Below the pieces are notes generated by a model. The model ran no database searches and was not told the DNA's origin. It saw only the letters and a list, made by a program, of their open reading frames with translations. DNA of 64,000 bases from Fischerella sp. PCC 9431 (lineage in GTDB: Bacteria > Cyanobacteriota > Cyanobacteriia > Cyanobacteriales > Nostocaceae): contig NZ_KE650771.1 of the NCBI RefSeq assembly GCF_000447295.1, positions 1,175,869-1,239,868 of the forward strand, written 5' to 3'. How positions within the stretch are numbered: the first letter of the stretch is position 1; every line of letters begins with the position of its first letter. Shown piece by piece: positions 61,278 to 64,000 of this stretch. A program made the position numbers and the translations under genes.

Positions 61278-62882
61278 ATGAAAATATCGCTCTGGCGTTC
61301 TTCGTATACTCTACTGACAACATTTTGTTTATTGGGCTTGACAGCTGCATCGCGTCCTCAAGGATTGGCAAATGATGTAGAACTGCGAGTTGGGATTGTG
61401 CAACGCTTTGGAGATAATCCGAAAGAACAGTTGCTACTTGAACCCACGGATGGCGATCGCTTGCAGTTAAAATTCCAAAAAGGTAATAAGTCGCAAACTC
61501 TGGTTACCAGCAAACCAGTTAAGTTGGAAGTGACGATGCAACGGTTAGTAGAACCAGCAGTTGAGGAACGAGTGGTGCTGGGAACCTACCGGACTTACGA
61601 AACAGCAGAAGATAGTGCGAAAAATTGGCAGTCCAAGGGTATTGAAGTAGAAATCACTCAACCAGAACGTTGGCAAGTATGGGCAAAACGCGATGTTTAC
61701 AGCACTCCTTTGCTGCGTCGCTTACTATTGGAAAGCTTGCAAGCTGCTGGCAAATCTAAAGTGCTGATTAATACTAAAACTCCGCAAAAAATCCCAGGAG
61801 TAAGTTGGGTAATAGACGGCAAGCGTTACAGTGATGATTATGCAGAAATCAGTAGCAATAAAAACTTAATCAAGGTAAACGAAGGTAATAAACCACAAAA
61901 TGCCCGACTTTACGCTGGCAGCTTACAGTTACAATCAAATGCTTATGGTACTTACACTTTAGTAAATATAGTGCCTTTGGAAACATACTTGCGTGGAGTA
62001 GTACCCTATGAAATAGGTACCAAAGCCCCAAAAGCCTCTATGGAAGCACAGGCGATTATTGCTCGTACTTATGCTCTGCGTAATATACATAGATTTGAAG
62101 CAGACGGGTATCAATTATGCGCTGATACACACTGTCAAGTTTATTATGGATTGAAAGGAGCCACTGCTGCTACAGACCAGGCGATCGCGACTACACGAGG
62201 TATGGTACTGACCTATAATGACGAGTTGGTAGATGCCCTTTATTCTTCTACTACTGGCGGTGTAACGGCTGCTTTCAGCGATGTTTGGAATGGAGATGAC
62301 CGTCCTTATCTGCAACCTGTAATTGATTCTCCCACTAGGATTTGGAACTTGCCAGGGCAGAATCTCGCAGATGAAAATAACTTCGAGCGATTTATCAACC
62401 TGAAAAAGGGTTTTAATGAAAGTGAGTGGGATCTGTTCCGGTGGCGTCGAGAAAGCAAACTAGAAGATATTACCAAAGGTTTACAGAAATTTTTGAAAGT
62501 AAAAAATAGCCCTTATGCTAAGTTTAAAACTATTAAGGGAATGAAAGTAGTAGAACGTAGCAGAAGCGGACGTATTCTCAAACTAGCTGTTAACACAGAA
62601 ATTGGCACATTTTACCTATACAAAGATGAAATTCGTAGTGCCTTTTTTGCCCCGGTAAGTACATTATTTTACTTACAACCTCTCAACAAAGGTCAACCAA
62701 GGCTTTGGGGATACGCCTTCGTTGGTGGTGGACTGGGACACGGAGTTGGTTTGAGTCAAACAGGCGCACAAAACTTAGCTAAACTAGGCTGGTCAAATGC
62801 AAAAATATTAGAGTTTTACTATCCTGGCACTCAAATTCATATTCTCGACAATAGTATTAAATTGAGTAACAGAGATTTTTAG
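61278..62882 (+). CDS. SpoIID/LytB-domain protein
   Basis: A 534-residue exported protein: signal peptide (LLTTFCLLGLTAASRPQGLA), an N-terminal region with SPOR-like sequence (YRTYETAEDSAKNWQSKGIE), then the SpoIID domain (about 215-500) with YLRGVVPYEIG, ASMEAQAIIARTYALRN, YSSTTGGVTAAFSD and HGVGLSQTGAQNLAKLGWSN. SpoIID of sporulating bacteria is a lytic transglycosylase acting on denuded glycan; cyanobacterial members probably remodel peptidoglycan. The key Glu is in VPYEI. Stand-alone. Confidence 0.93.
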   Translation: MKISLWRSSYTLLTTFCLLGLTAASRPQGLANDVELRVGIVQRFGDNPKEQLLLEPTDGDRLQLKFQKGNKSQTLVTSKPVKLEVTMQRLVEPAVEERVVLGTYRTYETAEDSAKNWQSKGIEVEITQPERWQVWAKRDVYSTPLLRRLLLESLQAAGKSKVLINTKTPQKIPGVSWVIDGKRYSDDYAEISSNKNLIKVNEGNKPQNARLYAGSLQLQSNAYGTYTLVNIVPLETYLRGVVPYEIGTKAPKASMEAQAIIARTYALRNIHRFEADGYQLCADTHCQVYYGLKGATAATDQAIATTRGMVLTYNDELVDALYSSTTGGVTAAFSDVWNGDDRPYLQPVIDSPTRIWNLPGQNLADENNFERFINLKKGFNESEWDLFRWRRESKLEDITKGLQKFLKVKNSPYAKFKTIKGMKVVERSRSGRILKLAVNTEIGTFYLYKDEIRSAFFAPVSTLFYLQPLNKGQPRLWGYAFVGGGLGHGVGLSQTGAQNLAKLGWSNAKILEFYYPGTQIHILDNSIKLSNRDF

Positions 62883-63254
62883 CTAATGAGGGGAAAATTC
62901 CTCTTAGTAACATGAAAATAGAATTCTTCCTGCACCCCACACCCCTACACCCACTTTCTCGCTAAAGGTAGTTTAAACTAGAAGAGGGCAGCCAGGCTGT
63001 GGTTAAAAAGCTTGCTGTACAAGCTTTTTGTCTATATGTTTGGATGCGCTAAATAATCAAGCGAATAAGGCAGGAACGCAATTTTATGCATTTCCTGCCG
63101 TTTTGCCAAGTTACAACTTGACTTTTTGCGAAATTTAGATATTTGGGGCAGACACAAAAGAAGAAGAAATTTTTTGTCTGTCCTGCTTTTTCTTCCCTAT
63201 GATTAGGGCATCGATGACTCTTGCAAGAGATGTAGATGTGAAGACGCCTAAGTT
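62883..63254. other. Convergent intergenic region with hairpins
   Basis: 372 bp between the convergent SpoIID and ferredoxin genes. It holds the C-rich repeat (about 62930-62955), a bidirectional terminator hairpin at 63005-63029, a GGCAGGAA/TTCCTGCC hairpin at about 63069-63099, and a CAGACACAAAAG...TTTTGTCTG hairpin at 63147-63179 that may end the ferredoxin transcript. No gene. Confidence 0.55.
63005..63029. terminator. Bidirectional terminator-like hairpin
   Basis: AAAAAGCTTG-CTGTA-CAAGCTTTTT, 10-bp stem; A and T tracts belong to the stem on both strands. Confidence 0.7.
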
Positions 63255-63557
63255 TTAGTAGAGTTCTTCTTCTTTGTGGGTTTCGATAGTGCAGTCTCCG
63301 GTTGGATAAGCAACACAAGTCAGGATATATCCAGATTCCATTTGGTCATCATCTAAGAATGACTGATCAGACTGGTCTGGAGCAGAACCAGACACAAGCT
63401 TACCAGCACAGGTGGAACAAGCACCAGCACGACAAGAGTAGGGCAAGTCCAGACCAGCATCTTCAGCAGCGTCTAGAATATAGGTATCGTCGTCACAGTC
63501 AATAGTTGTATCCAGCCCTTCAGCTTCGCTAACGAGTCTAACTTTGTAAGTTGCCAT
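63255..63557 (-). CDS. petF: Plant-type [2Fe-2S] ferredoxin
   Basis: A 100-residue ferredoxin. Cluster ligands Cys42, Cys47, Cys50 ([16 protein letters not shown]) and Cys81 ([10 protein letters not shown]), with the usual [20 protein letters not shown] and C-terminal THKEEELY. It carries electrons from PSI to FNR, nitrite reductase, thioredoxin reductase and others. The loop [10 protein letters not shown] is one residue longer than in classical PetF, and Cys21/Cys89 are extra cysteines, so it may be a paralogue rather than the main ferredoxin. FdxH-type heterocyst ferredoxin is less likely because the cluster loop CRAGACSTC is PetF-like. Confidence 0.93.
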   Translation of the reverse strand: MATYKVRLVSEAEGLDTTIDCDDDTYILDAAEDAGLDLPYSCRAGACSTCAGKLVSGSAPDQSDQSFLDDDQMESGYILTCVAYPTGDCTIETHKEEELY

Positions 63558-64000
63558 GCAGTAATCCTCTCTTTTGCAAGCGGCAGTATAAGTTATCTTG
63601 AAGCAAACAGTTCGGCTAGTCCGATAGGATTAGTCGGTTGTGATATTTTGCTTCACTTCTGATACTACGAGAAAAAGAAAAGGATGTAACCGGAATTTCA
63701 AGGCGATTAGTAATGAAATTTAGTTACTTGCTAACAATAAGTTTTACTTATGAGATAAACCAGCTAATAATTAAACTATTAGATAAATTTATAAATGTGA
63801 AAAGAAGCTTGAATGTAGAGATTAATCTTCCAAGTTTACCGATCAAGTTCTTATCATACTAATCTTTGAGTAAATTACAACTGATAACTTGCACCATTCT
63901 CAACAAGCGGGGTTGCAATGGAAACCAAAATCTGAAAAAAAGGGCGTAGGAATAAATTAGTCGCAGGTCATGTTGAACCTAGTAACTCACGCCCAAAATT
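63558..64000. other. Region upstream of the ferredoxin gene
   Basis: 443 bp to the window end. The AGAGAGG at 63568-63575 (minus-strand CCTCTC) is the ferredoxin ribosome binding site. The rest is AT-rich and probably contains a long leader and the promoter. No gene is seen in it. Confidence 0.5.

Overview
The window is a chromosomal piece of a filamentous, probably heterocyst-forming cyanobacterium (Nostocales; Nostoc/Calothrix-like). This is inferred from the many HIP1 octamers (GCGATCGC), oxygenic-photosynthesis genes (gun4, psb30, a plant-type [2Fe-2S] ferredoxin), Mo-nitrogenase-associated and PUFA/heterocyst-glycolipid-type PKS genes, numerous Ser/Thr kinases and two-component proteins, and the G/C-rich heptameric intergenic repeats typical of this order. 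No rRNA, tRNA, CRISPR array or intact transposase was seen.

Layout. 0-3.6 kb: end of a carboxy-terminal protease, a phytochelatin-synthase-like peptidase, an SPFH protein, and a YefM/YoeB-type toxin-antitoxin pair with a truncated toxin, flanked by a direct duplication and a MITE. 3.6-7.5 kb: a GmrSD-like DUF262-DUF1524 protein and an EF-G paralogue. 7.9-14.6 kb: TPR protein, CheY-like regulator, icd, a small ribbon-helix-helix protein, gun4, Uma2 nuclease, MalK-type ATPase. 14.7-24.6 kb: three paralogous membrane Ser/Thr kinases with different extracytoplasmic domains (NTF2-like, YARHG, IMS), one broken by a 1-base frameshift, mixed with a TPR lipoprotein, a GNAT enzyme and a beta-lactamase-like serine hydrolase. 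25-36.5 kb: hybrid histidine kinase, DUF4079 protein, aroK, YkgJ-type protein, psb30, recJ, a methyltransferase, sbcD, cysH. 36.7-40.1 kb: a small accessory region with a TIR-GUN4 fusion gene, two decayed GUN4 fragments, other gene debris, a RelE/HigA-type toxin-antitoxin pair and a tandem-repeat array. 40.9-46 kb: Mo-nitrogenase C-terminal-domain protein, creatininase-family hydrolase, CFA-synthase-like methyltransferase, GT39-type membrane glycosyltransferase. 46.4-54 kb: a two-gene iterative PKS (ER-like x2, KS, AT, ACP, ACP, then a coupled KR). 54.8-64 kb: membrane protein, DUF1350 hydrolase, RsbU-like phosphatase facing a STAS protein, HTH-GrpE fusion, dps, sulfiredoxin, SpoIID protein, ferredoxin.

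Whole-window patterns. Mobile-like repeats are a major feature. There are two MITE-like elements with target duplications and a third terminal-inverted-repeat element holding a tandem array. Three unrelated tandem arrays all have a 21-bp period. Two multi-hairpin repeats share GCTATTAGC. Intergenic-type repeats also appear in frame inside coding sequence (recJ, the GT39 gene, the PKS ketoreductase, and a short case in the ABC ATPase). The strongest candidate for a little-described system is the TIR-GUN4 protein, which couples a probable NAD-consuming or signalling TIR domain to a tetrapyrrole-binding fold, with nearby decayed copies of the GUN4 part and a possible short hydrophobic leader ORF.
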